NCBI GenBank assembly: GCA_947179485.1
Contig: OX359248.1
Span: forward strand, 44,154,847-44,218,846
DNA length: 64,000 bases
Origin: Allacma fusca
Lineage: Eukaryota > Arthropoda > Collembola > Symphypleona > Sminthuridae
Direction: 5' to 3'
The notes under the pieces are model-generated. The model made no database searches and was not told the DNA's origin. It was given only the letters and a program-made list of their open reading frames with translations. The translations under genes were made by a program, and so were the position numbers. This document shows positions 9,584 to 20,077 of the stretch, in pieces (within the stretch, counting starts at the first letter, position 1; each line of letters opens with the position of its first letter).

Positions 9584-12500
9584 TGCAGTTAAGAAAGTTT
9601 CGCTTGCAGATAAGAAAGTCTAGCTTGCAGTTAAGGAAGTTTAGCTAGCAGTTAAGAAAGTTTAGCTTGCAGTTAGGAAAGTTTAGCTTGCAGTAAAGAA
9701 AGTTTAGCTTGCAGTTAAGAAAGTTTAGCTTGCAGTTAAGAAAGTTTAGCTTGCAGATAAGAAAGTCTAGCTTGCAGTTAAGGAAGTTTAGCTTGCAGTT
9801 AGGTTTAGCTTGCAGTTAAGAAAGTTTATCTTGCAGTTAAGAAAGTTTAGCTTGCAGTTAAGAAAGTTTAGCTTGCAGTTAAGAACGTTTAGCTTGCAGA
9901 TAAGAAAGTTTAGCTTGCAGTTAAGAAAGTTTAGATTGCAGCTAAGAAAGTTTAGCTTGCCGTTAAGAAAGTTTAGCTTGCAGTTAAGTAAGTTTAGCTT
10001 GCAGTTAAGAAAGTTTAGCTTTCAGTTAAGAAAGTTTAGCTTCAGTTAGGAAAGTTTAGCTTACAGTTTAGTTTAGCTTGCAGTTAAGAAAGTTTAGCTT
10101 GCAGTTAAGAAAGTTTAGCTTGCAGTTAAGAAAGTTTAGCTTGCAGTTAAGAAAGTTTAGCTTGCAGTTAAGAAAGTTTAGCTTGCAGTTAAGAAAGTTT
10201 AGCTTGCAGTTGAGAAAGTTTAGCTTGCAGTTAAATTTAGATTGGAGTTAAGAAAGTTTTGCTTGCAGTTAAGAAAGTTTAGCTTGCAGTTAAGAGAGTT
10301 TAGCTTGCAGTTAAGAAAGTTTAGCTTGCAGTTAGGAAAGTTTAGCTTACGGTTAAGTGTAGCTTGCAGTTAAGAAAGTTTAGCATGCAGTTAAGAAAGT
10401 TTAGCTTGCAGTTAGGAAAGTTTAGCTTGCAGTAAAGAAAGTTTAGCTTGCAGTTAAGAAAGTTTAGCTTGCATTTAGGAAAGTTTAGCTTGCGGTAAAG
10501 AAAGTTTAGCTTGGAGTTAAGAAACAATAGCTTGCAGTTAAGAAAGTCTAGCTTGCAGTTAAGGAGGTTTAGCTTGCAGTTAGGTTTAGCTTGCAGTTAA
10601 GAAACTTTAGCTTGCAGTTAAGAAAGTTTAGCTTGCAGTTAAGAAAGTTTAGCTTGCGGTTAGGATAGTTTACCTTGCTTTTAAGAAAGTTTAGCTTGCA
10701 GTTAAGTTTAGCTTGCAGTTAAGAAAGTTTAGCTTGGAGTTAAGAAACAATAGCTTGCAGTTAAGAAAGTTTAGCTTGCAGTTAAGAAAGTTTAGCTTGC
10801 AGTTAAGTTGAGCTTGCAGTTAAGAAAGTTTAGCTTGCAGTTAAGAAAAATTAGCTTGCAGTTAAGAAAGTTTAGCTTGCAGTTAAGAAAGTTTAGCTTG
10901 CAGTTAAGAAAAATTAGCTTGCAGTTAAGAAAGTTTAGCTTGCAGTTAAGAAAGTTTAGCTTGCAGTTAAGAAAGTTTAGCTTGCAGTTATGTTTAGCTT
11001 GCAGTAAAGGAAGTTTAGCTTGCAGTTAAGAAAGTTTAGCTTGCAATTAAGTTTAGCTTGCAGTTAAGTTTAGCTTGCAGTTAGAAAAGTTTAGCTTGCG
11101 GTTAACAAAATTTAGCTTGCAGTTAAGTTTAGCTTGCAGTTAAGAAAGTTTAGCTTGCAGTTAAGTTTAGCTCCTAGTTAAGAAAGTTTAGCTTGCAGTT
11201 AAGAAAGTTTAGCTTGGAGTTGAGAAAGTTTACCTTGCAGTTAAGAAAGTTAGGCTTGCAGTTAAGAAAGTTTAGCTTGGAGTTAAGAAAGTTTAGCTTG
11301 GAGTTAAGAAAGTTAAGCTTGCAGTTAAGAAAGTTTAGCTTGCAGTTAAGATAGTTTACCTTGCAGTTAAGAAAGTTAGGCTTGCAGTTAAGAAAGTTTA
11401 GCTTGGAGTTAAGAAAGTTTAGCTTGGAGTTAAGAAAGTTTAGCTTGGAGTTAAGAAAGTTAAGCTTGCAGTTAAGAAAATTTAGCTTGCAGTTAAGAAA
11501 GTTTAGCTTGCAGTTAAGTTTAGCTCCTAGTTAAGAAAGTTTAGCTTGCAGTTAAGAAAGTTTAGCTTGGAGTTGAGAAAGTTTACCTTGCAGTTAAGAA
11601 AGTTAGGCTTGCAGTTAAGAAAGTTTAGCTTGGAGTTAAGAAAGTTTAGCTTGGAGTTAAGAAAGTTAAGCTTGCAGTTAAGAAAGTTTAGCTTGCAGTT
11701 AAGATAGTTTACCTTGCAGTTAAGAAAGTTAGGCTTGCAGTTAAGAAAGTTTAGCTTGGAGTTAAGAAAGTTTAGCTTGGAGTTAAGAAAGTTTAGCTTG
11801 GAGTTAAGAAAGTTAAGCTTGCAGTTAAGAAAATTTAGCTTGCAGTTAAGAAAGTTAAGCTTGCAGTTAAGAAAGTTTAGCTTGCAGTTAAGAAAGTTTA
11901 GCTTGCAGTTAAATTTAGATTGTAGTTAAGAAAGTTTTGCTTGCAGTTAAGAAAGTTTAGCTTGCAGTTAAGAGAGTTTAGCTTGCAGTTAAGAACGTTT
12001 AGCTTGCAGTTAGGAAAGTTTAGCTTACAGTTTAGTTTAGCTTGCAGTTAAGAAAGTTTAGCTTGCAGTTAAGAAAGTTTAGCTTGCAGTTAAGAAAGTT
12101 TAGCTTGCAGTTAAGAAAGTTTAGCTTGCAGTTAGGAAAGTTTAGCTTGCAGTAAAGAAAGTTTAGCTTGCAGTTAAGAAAGTTTAGCTTGCAGTTAGGA
12201 AAGTTTAGCTTGCAGTAAAGAAAGTTTAGCTTGCAGTTATAAAAGTTTAGCTTGCAGTTAAGAAAGTTTAGCTTGCAGTTAAAAAGTTAAGCTTGCAGTT
12301 AAGAAAGTTTAGCTTGCAGTTAAGGAAGTTTAGCTTGCAGTTAAGAAAGTTTAGCTTGCAGTTAAGAAAGTTTAGCTTGCAGATAAGAAAGTCTAGCTTG
12401 CAGTTAAGTAAGTTTAGCTTGCAGTTAGGTTTAGCTTGCAGTTAAGAAAGTTTAGCTTGCAGTTAAGAAAGTTTAGCTTGCAGTTAAGAAAGTTTAGCTT

Positions 12501-12658
12501 GCATTTAAGTTGAGCTTGCAGTTAAGAAAGTTTAGCTTGCAGTAAAGAAAGTTTAGCTTGCAGTTATAAAAGTTTAGCTTGCAGTTAAAAAAGTTTAGCT
12601 TGCAGTTAAAAAGTTTAGCTTGCAGTTAAGAAAGTTTAGCTTGCAGTTAAGAAAGTTT
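9584..12658 (+). repeat. Large tandem duplication S3, copy 2 (period 3142 bp)
   Basis: Second copy of 6442-9516. It carries the same marker order, including the 1-bp-deleted AGCTTCAG unit at 10038-10057, the paired AAGAAACAAT monomers 223 bp apart, and the internal 353-bp duplication. The join between the copies contains an extra 84-bp step: the TTTCGC unit occurs at 9517 and again at 9601 (four monomers apart). That identifies the region of the exchange that produced the duplication. Confidence 0.87.
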
Positions 12659-14377
12659 AGCTTGCAGTTAAGAAAGTTTAGCTTGCAGTTAAGAACGTTT
12701 AGCTTGCAGTTAAGAAAGTTTAGCTTGGAGTTGAGAAAGTTTACCTTGCAGTTAAGAAAGTTAGGCTTGCAGTTAAGAAAGTTTAGCTTGGAGTTAAGAA
12801 AGTTTAGCTTGGAGTTAAGAAAGTTAAGCTTGCAGTTAAGAAAGTTTAACTTGCAGTTAAGATAGTTTACCTTGCAGTTAAGAAAGTTAGGCTTGCAGTT
12901 AAGAAAGTTTAGCTTGGAGTTAAGAAAGTTTAGCTTGGAGTTAAGAAAGTTTAGCTTGGAGTTAAGAAAGTTAAGCTTGCAGTTAAGAAAATTTAGCTTG
13001 CAGTTAAGAAAGTTAAGCTTGCAGTTAAGAAAGTTTAGCTTGCAGTTAAGAAAGTTTAGCTTGCAGTTAAATTTAGATTGTAGTTAAGAAAGTTTTGCTT
13101 GCAGTTAAGAAAGTTTAGCTTGCAGTTAAGAGAGTTTAGCTTGCAGTTAAGAACGTTTAGCTTGCAGTTAGGAAAGTTTAGCTTACAGTTTAGTTTAGCT
13201 TGCAGTTAAGAAAGTTTAGCTTGCAGTTAAGAAAGTTTAGCTTGCAGTTAAGAAAGTTTAGCTTGCAGTTAGGAAAGTTTAGCTTGCAGTAAAGAAAGTT
13301 TAGCTTGCAGTTAAGAAAGTTTAGCTTGCAGTTAGGAAAGTTTAGCTTGCAGTAAAGAAAGTTTAGCTTGCACTTATAAAAGTTTAGCTTGCAGTTAAGA
13401 AAGTTTAGCTTGCAGTTAAGAAAGTTTAGCTTGCAGTTAAGAAAGTTTAGCTTGCAGTTAAGAAAGTTTAGCTTGCAGTTAAGAAAGTTTAGCTTGCAGT
13501 TAAGAAAGTTTAGCTTGCAGATAAGAAAGTCTAGCTTGCAGTTAAGGAAGTTTAGCTTGCAGTTAGGTTTAGCTTGCAGTTAAGAAAGTTTAGCTTGCAG
13601 TTAAGAAAGTTTAGCTTGCAGTTAAGAAAGTTTAGCTTGCATTTAAGTTGAGCTTGCAGTTAAGAAAGTTTAGCTTGCAGTAAAGAAAGTTTAGCTTGCA
13701 GTTATAAAAGTTTAGCTTGCAGTTAAAAAAGTTTAGCTTGCAGTTAAAAAGTTTAGCTTGCAGTTAAGAAAGTTTAGCTTGCAGTTAAGAAAGTTTAGCT
13801 TGCAGTTAAGAAAGTTTAGCTTGCAGTTAAGAACGTTTAGCTTGCAGATAAGAAAGTCTAGCTTGCAGTTAAGGAAGTTTAGCTAGCAGTTAAGAAAGTT
13901 TAGCTTGCAGTTAGGAAAGTTTAGCTTGCAGTAAAGAAAGTTTAGCTTGCAGTTAAGAAAGTTTAGCTTGCAGTTAAGAAAGTTTAGCTTGCAGATAAGA
14001 AAGTCTAGCTTGCAGTTAAGGAAGTTTAGCTTGCAGTTAGGTTTAGCTTGCAGTAAAGAAAGTTTAGCTTGCAGTTAAGAAAGTTTAGATTGCAGCTAAG
14101 AAAGTTTAGCTTGCCGTTAAGAAAGTTTAGCTTGCAGTTAAGTAAGTTTAGCTTGCAGTTAAGAAAGTTTAGCTTTCAGTTAAGAAAGTTTAGCTTGCAG
14201 TTAGGAAAGTTTAGCTTACAGTTTAGTTTAGCTTGCAGTTAAGAAAGTTTAGCTTGCAGTTAACAAAGTTTAGCTTGCAGTTAAGAAAGTTTAGCTTGCA
14301 GTTAAGAAAGTTTAGCTTGTAGTTAAGAAAGTTTAGCTTGCAGTTAAGAAAGTTTAGCTTGCAGTTAGGAAAGTTTA
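12659..14377 (+). repeat. A-type HOR segment right of S3
   Basis: Between about 12730 and 13250 this segment follows 11572-12092 at offset 1158, with an identical A cassette at 12872-13087. From 13250 it runs through GTTAGG/GTAAAG alternation, TATAAAAG units at 13375 and 13703, TTTAAGTTGAGC near 13640, and GCAGCTAAG and GCCGTTAAG units near 14090-14120. At 14198 it has the intact 21-bp unit corresponding to the deleted 20-bp unit in S3. It is ordinary satellite with no gene. Confidence 0.8.
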
Positions 14378-15182
14378 GCTTGCAGTAAAGAAAGTTTAGC
14401 TTGCTGTTAAGAAAGTTTAGCTTGCAGTTAAGAAAGTTTCGCTTGCAGATAAGAAAGTCTAGCTTGCAGTTAAGGAAGTTTAGCTTGCAGTTAAGAAAGT
14501 TTAGCTTGCAGTTAGGAAAGTTTAGCTTGCAGTAAAGAAAGTTTAGCTTGCAGTTAAGAAAGTTTAGCTTGCAGTTAAGAAAGTTTAGCTTGCAGATAAG
14601 AAAGTCTAGCTTGCAGTTAAGGAAGTTTAGCTTGCAGTTAGGTTTAGCTTGCAGTTAAGAAAGTTTAGCTTGCAGTTAAGAAAGTTTAGCTTGCAGTTAA
14701 GAAAGTTTAGCTTGCAGTTAAGTTGAGCTTGCAGTTAAGAAAGTTTAGCTTGCAGTTAAGTAAAATTAGCTTGCAGTTAAGAAAGTTTAGCTTGCAGTTA
14801 AGAAAGTTTAGCTTGCAGTTAAGAAAGTTTAGCTTGCAGTTAAGAAAGTTTAGCTTGCAGTTAAGAAAGTTTAGCTTGCAGTTAAGAAAGTTTAGCTTGC
14901 AGTTAAATTTAGATTGTAGTTAAGAAAGTTTTGCTTGCAGTTAAGAAAGTTTAGCTTGCAGTTAAGAAAGTTTAGCTTGCAGTTAGGAAAGTTTAGCTTA
15001 CGGTTAAGTTTAGCTTGCAGTTAAGAAAGTTTAGCATGCAGTTAAGAAAGTTTAGCTTGCAGTTAGGAAAGTTTAGCTTGCAGTAAAGAAAGTTTAGCTT
15101 GCAGTTAAGAAAGTTTAGCTTGCAGTTAGGAAAGTTTAGCTTGCAGTAAAGAAAGTTTAGCTTGGAGTTAAGAAACAATAGC
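14378..15182 (+). repeat. Distant copy of the window's left edge (offset about 14.27 kb)
   Basis: The monomer order here reproduces about 100-925 at offset 14278, dropping to 14257 (one monomer fewer) after the TTAAATTTAGATTG unit. Shared rare units are GCTGTTAAG (125/14403), TTTCGC, GATAAGAAAGTCT, GTTAAGTAAAATT, TTACGGTTAAG and the AAGAAACAAT monomer (902/15159). Differences include TTGAGC versus TTGTGC, ATTGTAG versus ATTGGAG, and GCAGTTAGG versus GCATTTAGG. This is more divergent than the adjacent tandem duplications and shows an older, larger periodicity. Confidence 0.8.
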
Positions 15183-16460
15183 TTGCAGTTAAGAAAGTCT
15201 AGCTTGCAGTTAGGTTTAGCTTGCAGTTAAGAAACTTTAGCTTGCAGTTAAGAAAGTTTAGCTTGCAGTTAAGAACGTTTAGCTTGCGGTTAAGATAGTT
15301 TACCTTGCTTTTAAGAAAGTTTAGCTTGCAGTTAAGTTTAGCTTGCAGTTAAGAAAGTTTAGCTTGGAGTTAAGAAACAATAGCTTGCAGTTAAGAAAGT
15401 TTAGCTTGCAGTTAAGAATGTTTAGCTTGCAGTTAGGTTGAGCTTGCAGTTAAGAAAGTTTAGCTTGCAGTTAAGAAAAATTAGCTTGCAGTTAAGAAAG
15501 TTTAGGTTGCAGTTAAGAAAGTTTAGCTTGCAGTTATGTTTAGCTTGCAGTAAAGAAAGTTTAGCTTGCAGTTAAGAAAGTTTAGCTTGCAGTTAAGTTT
15601 AGTTTGCAGTTAGAAAAGTTTAGCTTGCGGTTAACAAAATTTAGCTTGCAGTTAAGTTTAGCTTGGAGTTAAGAGAGTTTAGCTTGCAGTTAAGAGAGTT
15701 TAGCTTGCAGTTAAGAAAGTTTAGCTTGCGGTTCAGAAAGTTTAGCTTGCAGTTAAGAAAGTTTAGCTTGCAGTTAGGAAATTTAAGCTTGCAGTTGGAA
15801 ACGTTTAGCTTGCAGTTAAGTTTAGCTTGCAGTTAAGAAAGTTTAGCTTGCAGTTAAGAAAGTTTAGCTTGCAGTTAGGAAAGTTTAGCTTGCATTAAAG
15901 AACGTTTAGCTTGCAATTAAGAAAGTTTAGCTTGCAGTTAAGAAAGTTTAGCTTGCAGATAAGAAAATCTAGCTTGCAGTTAAGGAAGTTTAGCTTGCAG
16001 TTAAGAAAGTTTAGCTTGCAGTTAAGAAAGTTTAGCTTGCAGTTAGGAAAGTTTAGCTTGCAGTAAAGAAAGTTTAGCTTGGAGTTCAGAAACAATAGCT
16101 TGCAGTTAAGAAAGTCTAGCTTGCAGTTAAGGAGGTTTAGCTTGCAGTTAGGTTTAGCTTGCAGTTAAGAAACTTTAGCTTGCAGTTAAGAAAGTTTAGC
16201 TTGCAGTTAAGAAAGTTTAGCTTGCGGTTAAGATAGTTTACCTTGCTTTTAAGAAAGTTTAGCTTGCAGTTAAGTTTAGCTTGCAGTTAAGAAAGTTTAG
16301 CTTGGAGTTAAGAAACAATAGCTTGCAGTTTAGAAAGTTTAGCTTGCAGTTAAGAAAGTTTAGCTTGCAGTTAAGTTGAGGTTGCAGTTAAGAAAGTTTA
16401 GCTTGCAGTTAAGAAAAATTAGCTTGCAGTTAAGAAAGTTTAACTTGCAGTTAAGAAAGT
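15183..16460 (+). repeat. Mixed HOR segment with an isolated B-type block
   Basis: This segment holds AAGAAACAAT monomers at 15361, 16076 (with GTTCAG) and 16299, the last two 223 bp apart. At 15723-15806 lies a run of four monomers marked GCGGTTCAG, canonical, GGAAATTTA and TTGGAAACG, followed by a 17-bp unit. That order is the signature of the B cassette, which is otherwise found only from 37.8 kb onward. The rest is canonical and A-type satellite; no gene is visible. Confidence 0.82.
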
Positions 16461-18230
16461 TTAGCTTGCAGTTAAGAAAGTTTAGCTTGCAGTTATGTTA
16501 AGCTTGCAGTAAAGAAAGTTTAGCTTGCAGTTAAGAAAGTTTAGCTTGCAGTTAAGTTTAGCTTGCAGTTAGAAAAGTTTAGCTTGCGGTTAACAAAATT
16601 TAGCTTGCAGTTAAGTTTAGCTTGCGGTTAACAAAATTTAGCTTGCAGTTAAGTTTAGCTTGCAGTTAAGAAAGTTTAGCTTGCAGTTAAGTTTAGCTCC
16701 TAGTTAAGAAAGTTTAGCTTGCAGTTAAGAAAGTTTAGCTTGGAGTTAAGAAAGTTTACCTTGCAGTTAAGAAAGTTAGGCTTGCAGTTAAGAAAGTTTA
16801 GCTTGGAGTTAAGATAGTTTACCTTGCAGTTAAGAAAGTTAGGCTTGCAGTTAAGAAAGTTTAGCTTGGAGTTAAGAAAGTTCAGCTTGGAGTTAAGAAA
16901 CAATAGCTTGCAGTTAAGTTTAGCTTGCAGTTAAGAAAGTTTAGCTTGGAGTTAAGAAACAATAGCTTGCAGTTAAGAAAGTTTAGCTTGCAGTTAAGAA
17001 AGTTTAGCTTGCAGTTAAGTTGAGCTTGCAGTTAAGAAAGTTTAGCTTGCAGTTAAGAAAAATTAGCTTGCAGTTAAGAAAGTTTAGCTTGCAGTTAAGA
17101 AAGTTTAGCTTGCAGTTAAGAAAGTTTAGCTTGCAGTTATGTTTAGCTTGCAGTAAAGAAAGTTTAGCTTGCAGTTAAGAAAGTTTAGCTTGCAGTTAAG
17201 TTTAGCTTGCAGTTAGAAACGTTTAGCTTGCGGTTAACAAAATTTAGCTTGCAGTTAAGTTTAGCTTGCGGTTAACAAAATTTAGCTTGCAGTTAAGTTT
17301 AGCTTGCAGTTAAGAAAGTTTAGCTTGCAGTTAAGTTTAGCTCCTAGTTAAGAAAGTTTAGCTTGCAGTTAAGAAAGTTTAGCTTGGAGTTAAGAAAGTT
17401 TACCTTGCTGTTAAGAAATTTTAGCTTGCAGTTAAGAAAGTTTACCTTGCAGTTAAGAAAGTTAAGCTTGCAGTTAAGAAAGTTTAGCTTGCAGTTAAGA
17501 AAGTTTAGCTTGCAGTTAAGAAAGTTTAGCTTGCAGTTAAATTTAGATTGTAGTTAAGAAAGTTTTGCTTGCAGTTAAGAAAGTTTAGTTTGCAGTTAAG
17601 AGAGTTTAGCTTGCAGTTAAGAAAGGTTAGCTTGCAGTTAGGAAAGTTTAGCTTACAGTTTAGTTAAGCTTGCAGTTAAGAAAGTTTAGCTTGCAGTTAA
17701 GAAAGTTTAGCTTGCAGTTAGGAAAGTTTAGCTTGCAGTAAAGAACGTTTAGCTTGCAGTTAAGAAAGTTTAGCTTGCAGTTAAGAAAGTTTAGCTTGCA
17801 GATAAGAAAGTCTAGCTTGCAGTTAAGGAAGTTTAGCTTGCAGTTAAGAAAGTTTAGCTTGCAGTTAAGAAAGTTTAGCTTGCAGTTAGGAAAGTTTAGC
17901 TTGCAGTAAAGAAAGTTTAGCTTGCAGTTAAGAAAGTTTAGCTTGCAGTTAGGAAAGTTTAGCTTGCAGTAAAGAAAGTTTAGCTTGGAGTTAAGAAACA
18001 ATAGCTTGCAGTTAAGAAAGTCTAGCTTGCAGTTAAGGAGGTTTAGCTTGCAGTTAGGTTTAGCTTGCAGTTAAGAAACTTTAGCTTGCAGTTAAGAAAG
18101 TTTAGCTTGCAGTTAAGAAAGTTTAGCTTGGGGTTAAGATAGTTTACCTTCCTTTTAAGAAAGTTTAGCTTGCAGTTAAGTTTAGCTTGCAGTTAAGAAA
18201 GTTTAGCTTGGAGTTAAGAAACAATAGCTT
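16461..18230 (+). repeat. Segmental duplication S4, copy 1 (offset 1847 bp)
   Basis: Matches 18308-20077 at offset 1847. Markers include AAGAAACAAT monomers (16884/18731, 16943/18790, 17982/19829, 18205/20052), paired GCGGTTAACAAAATTT units, AGCTCCTAG, and the long run of 21-bp units giving the 113-codon antisense frame (17660-18001/19507-19848). Left of the block the offset is 1906 (16299/18205), a 59-bp difference equal to two 21-bp and one 17-bp unit. A visible point difference is GGGGTTAAGATAG near 18131 versus GCGGTTAAGATAG in copy 2. Confidence 0.86.
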
Positions 18231-18307
18231 GCAGTTAAGAAAGTTTAGCTTGCAGTTAAGAAAGTTTAGCTTGCAGTTAAGAAAGTTTAGCTTGCAGTTA
18301 AGAAAGT

Positions 18308-20077
18308 TTAGCTTGCAGTTAAGAAAGTTTAGCTTGCAGTTATGTTAAGCTTGCAGTAAAGAAAGTTTAGCTTGCAGTTAAGAAAGTTTAGCTTGCAGTT
18401 AAGTTTAGCTTGCAGTTAGAAAAGTTTAGCTTGCGGTTAACAAAATTTAGCTTGCAGTTAAGTTTAGCTTGCGGTTAACAAAATTTAGCTTGCAGTTAAG
18501 TTTAGCTTGCAGTTAAGAAAGTTTAGCTTGCAGTTAAGTTTAGCTCCTAGTTAAGAAAGTTTAGCTTGCAGTTAAGAAAGTTTAGCTTGGAGTTAAGAAA
18601 GTTTACCTTGCAGTTAAGAAAGTTAGGCTTGCAGTTAAGAAAGTTTAGCTTGGAGTTAAGATAGTTTACCTTGCAGTTAAGAAAGTTAGGCTTGCAGTTA
18701 AGAAAGTTTAGCTTGGAGTTAAGAAAGTTCAGCTTGGAGTTAAGAAACAATAGCTTGCAGTTAAGTTTAGCTTGCAGTTAAGAAAGTTTAGCTTGGAGTT
18801 AAGAAACAATAGCTTGCAGTTAAGAAAGTTTAGCTTGCAGTTAAGAAAGTTTAGCTTGCAGTTAAGTTGAGCTTGCAGTTAAGAAAGTTTAGCTTGCAGT
18901 TAAGAAAAATTAGCTTGCAGTTAAGAAAGTTTAGCTTGCAGTTAAGAAAGTTTAGCTTGCAGTTAAGAAAGTTTAGCTTGCAGTTATGTTTAGCTTGCAG
19001 TAAAGAAAGTTTAGCTTGCAGTTAAGAAAGTTTAGCTTGCAGTTAAGTTTAGCTTGCAGTTAGAAAAGTTTAGCTTGCGGTTAACAAAATTTAGCTTGCA
19101 GTTAAGTTTAGCTTGCGGTTAACAAAATTTAGCTTGCAGTTAAGTTTAGCTTGCAGTTAAGAAAGTTTAGCTTGCAGTTAAGTTTAGCTCCTAGTTAAGA
19201 AAGTTTAGCTTGCAGTTAAGAAAGTTTAGCTTGGAGTTAAGAAAGTTTACCTTGCTGTTAAGAAATTTTAGCTTGCAGTTAAGAAAGTTTACCTTGCAGT
19301 TAAGAAAGTTAAGCTTGCAGTTAAGAAAGTTTAGCTTGCAGTTAAGAAAGTTTAGCTTGCAGTTAAGAAAGTTTAGCTTGCAGTTAAATTTAGATTGTAG
19401 TTAAGAAAGTTTTGCTTGCAGTTAAGAAAGTTTAGTTTGCAGTTAAGAGAGTTTAGCTTGCAGTTAAGAAAGGTTAGCTTGCAGTTAGGAAAGTTTAGCT
19501 TACAGTTTAGTTAAGCTTGCAGTTAAGAAAGTTTAGCTTGCAGTTAAGAACGTTTAGCTTGCAGTTAGGAAAGTTTAGCTTGCAGTAAAGAACGTTTAGC
19601 TTGCAGTTAAGAAAGTTTAGCTTGCAGTTAAGAAAGTTTAGCTTGCAGATAAGAAAGTCTAGCTTGCAGTTAAGGAAGTTTAGCTTGCAGTTAAGAAAGT
19701 TTAGCTTGCAGTTAAGAAAGTTTAGCTTGCAGTTAGGAAAGTTTAGCTTGCAGTAAAGAAAGTTTAGCTTGCAGTTAAGAAAGTTTAGCTTGCAGTTAGG
19801 AAAGTTTAGCTTGCAGTAAAGAAAGTTTAGCTTGGAGTTAAGAAACAATAGCTTGCAGTTAAGAAAGTCTAGCTTGCAGTTAAGGAGGTTTAGCTTGCAG
19901 TTAGGTTTAGCTTGCAGTTAAGAAACTTTAGCTTGCAGTTAAGAAAGTTTAGCTTGCAGTTAAGAAAGTTTAGCTTGCGGTTAAGATAGTTTACCTTCCT
20001 TTTAAGAAAGTTTAGCTTGCAGTTAAGTTTAGCTTGCAGTTAAGAAAGTTTAGCTTGGAGTTAAGAAACAATAGCTT
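18308..20077 (+). repeat. Segmental duplication S4, copy 2 (offset 1847 bp)
   Basis: Second copy of 16461-18230 with the same marker order. It shares the odd TTTACCTTCC unit (18150 and about 19993), which is TTTACCTTGC elsewhere, so that substitution was present before the duplication. A few point changes are visible, for example AAGAACG near 19547. No insert or gene. Confidence 0.86.

Noticed and set aside
17660..18001. 113-codon antisense frame of NFLNCKL heptads (also at 19507-19848)
   Set aside because: This is the one open frame of the minus strand of the same monomers, duplicated by the 1847-bp event. It begins at TTG within the AAGAAACAAT unit. There is no sign of a signal peptide, domain or codon bias beyond the repeat.
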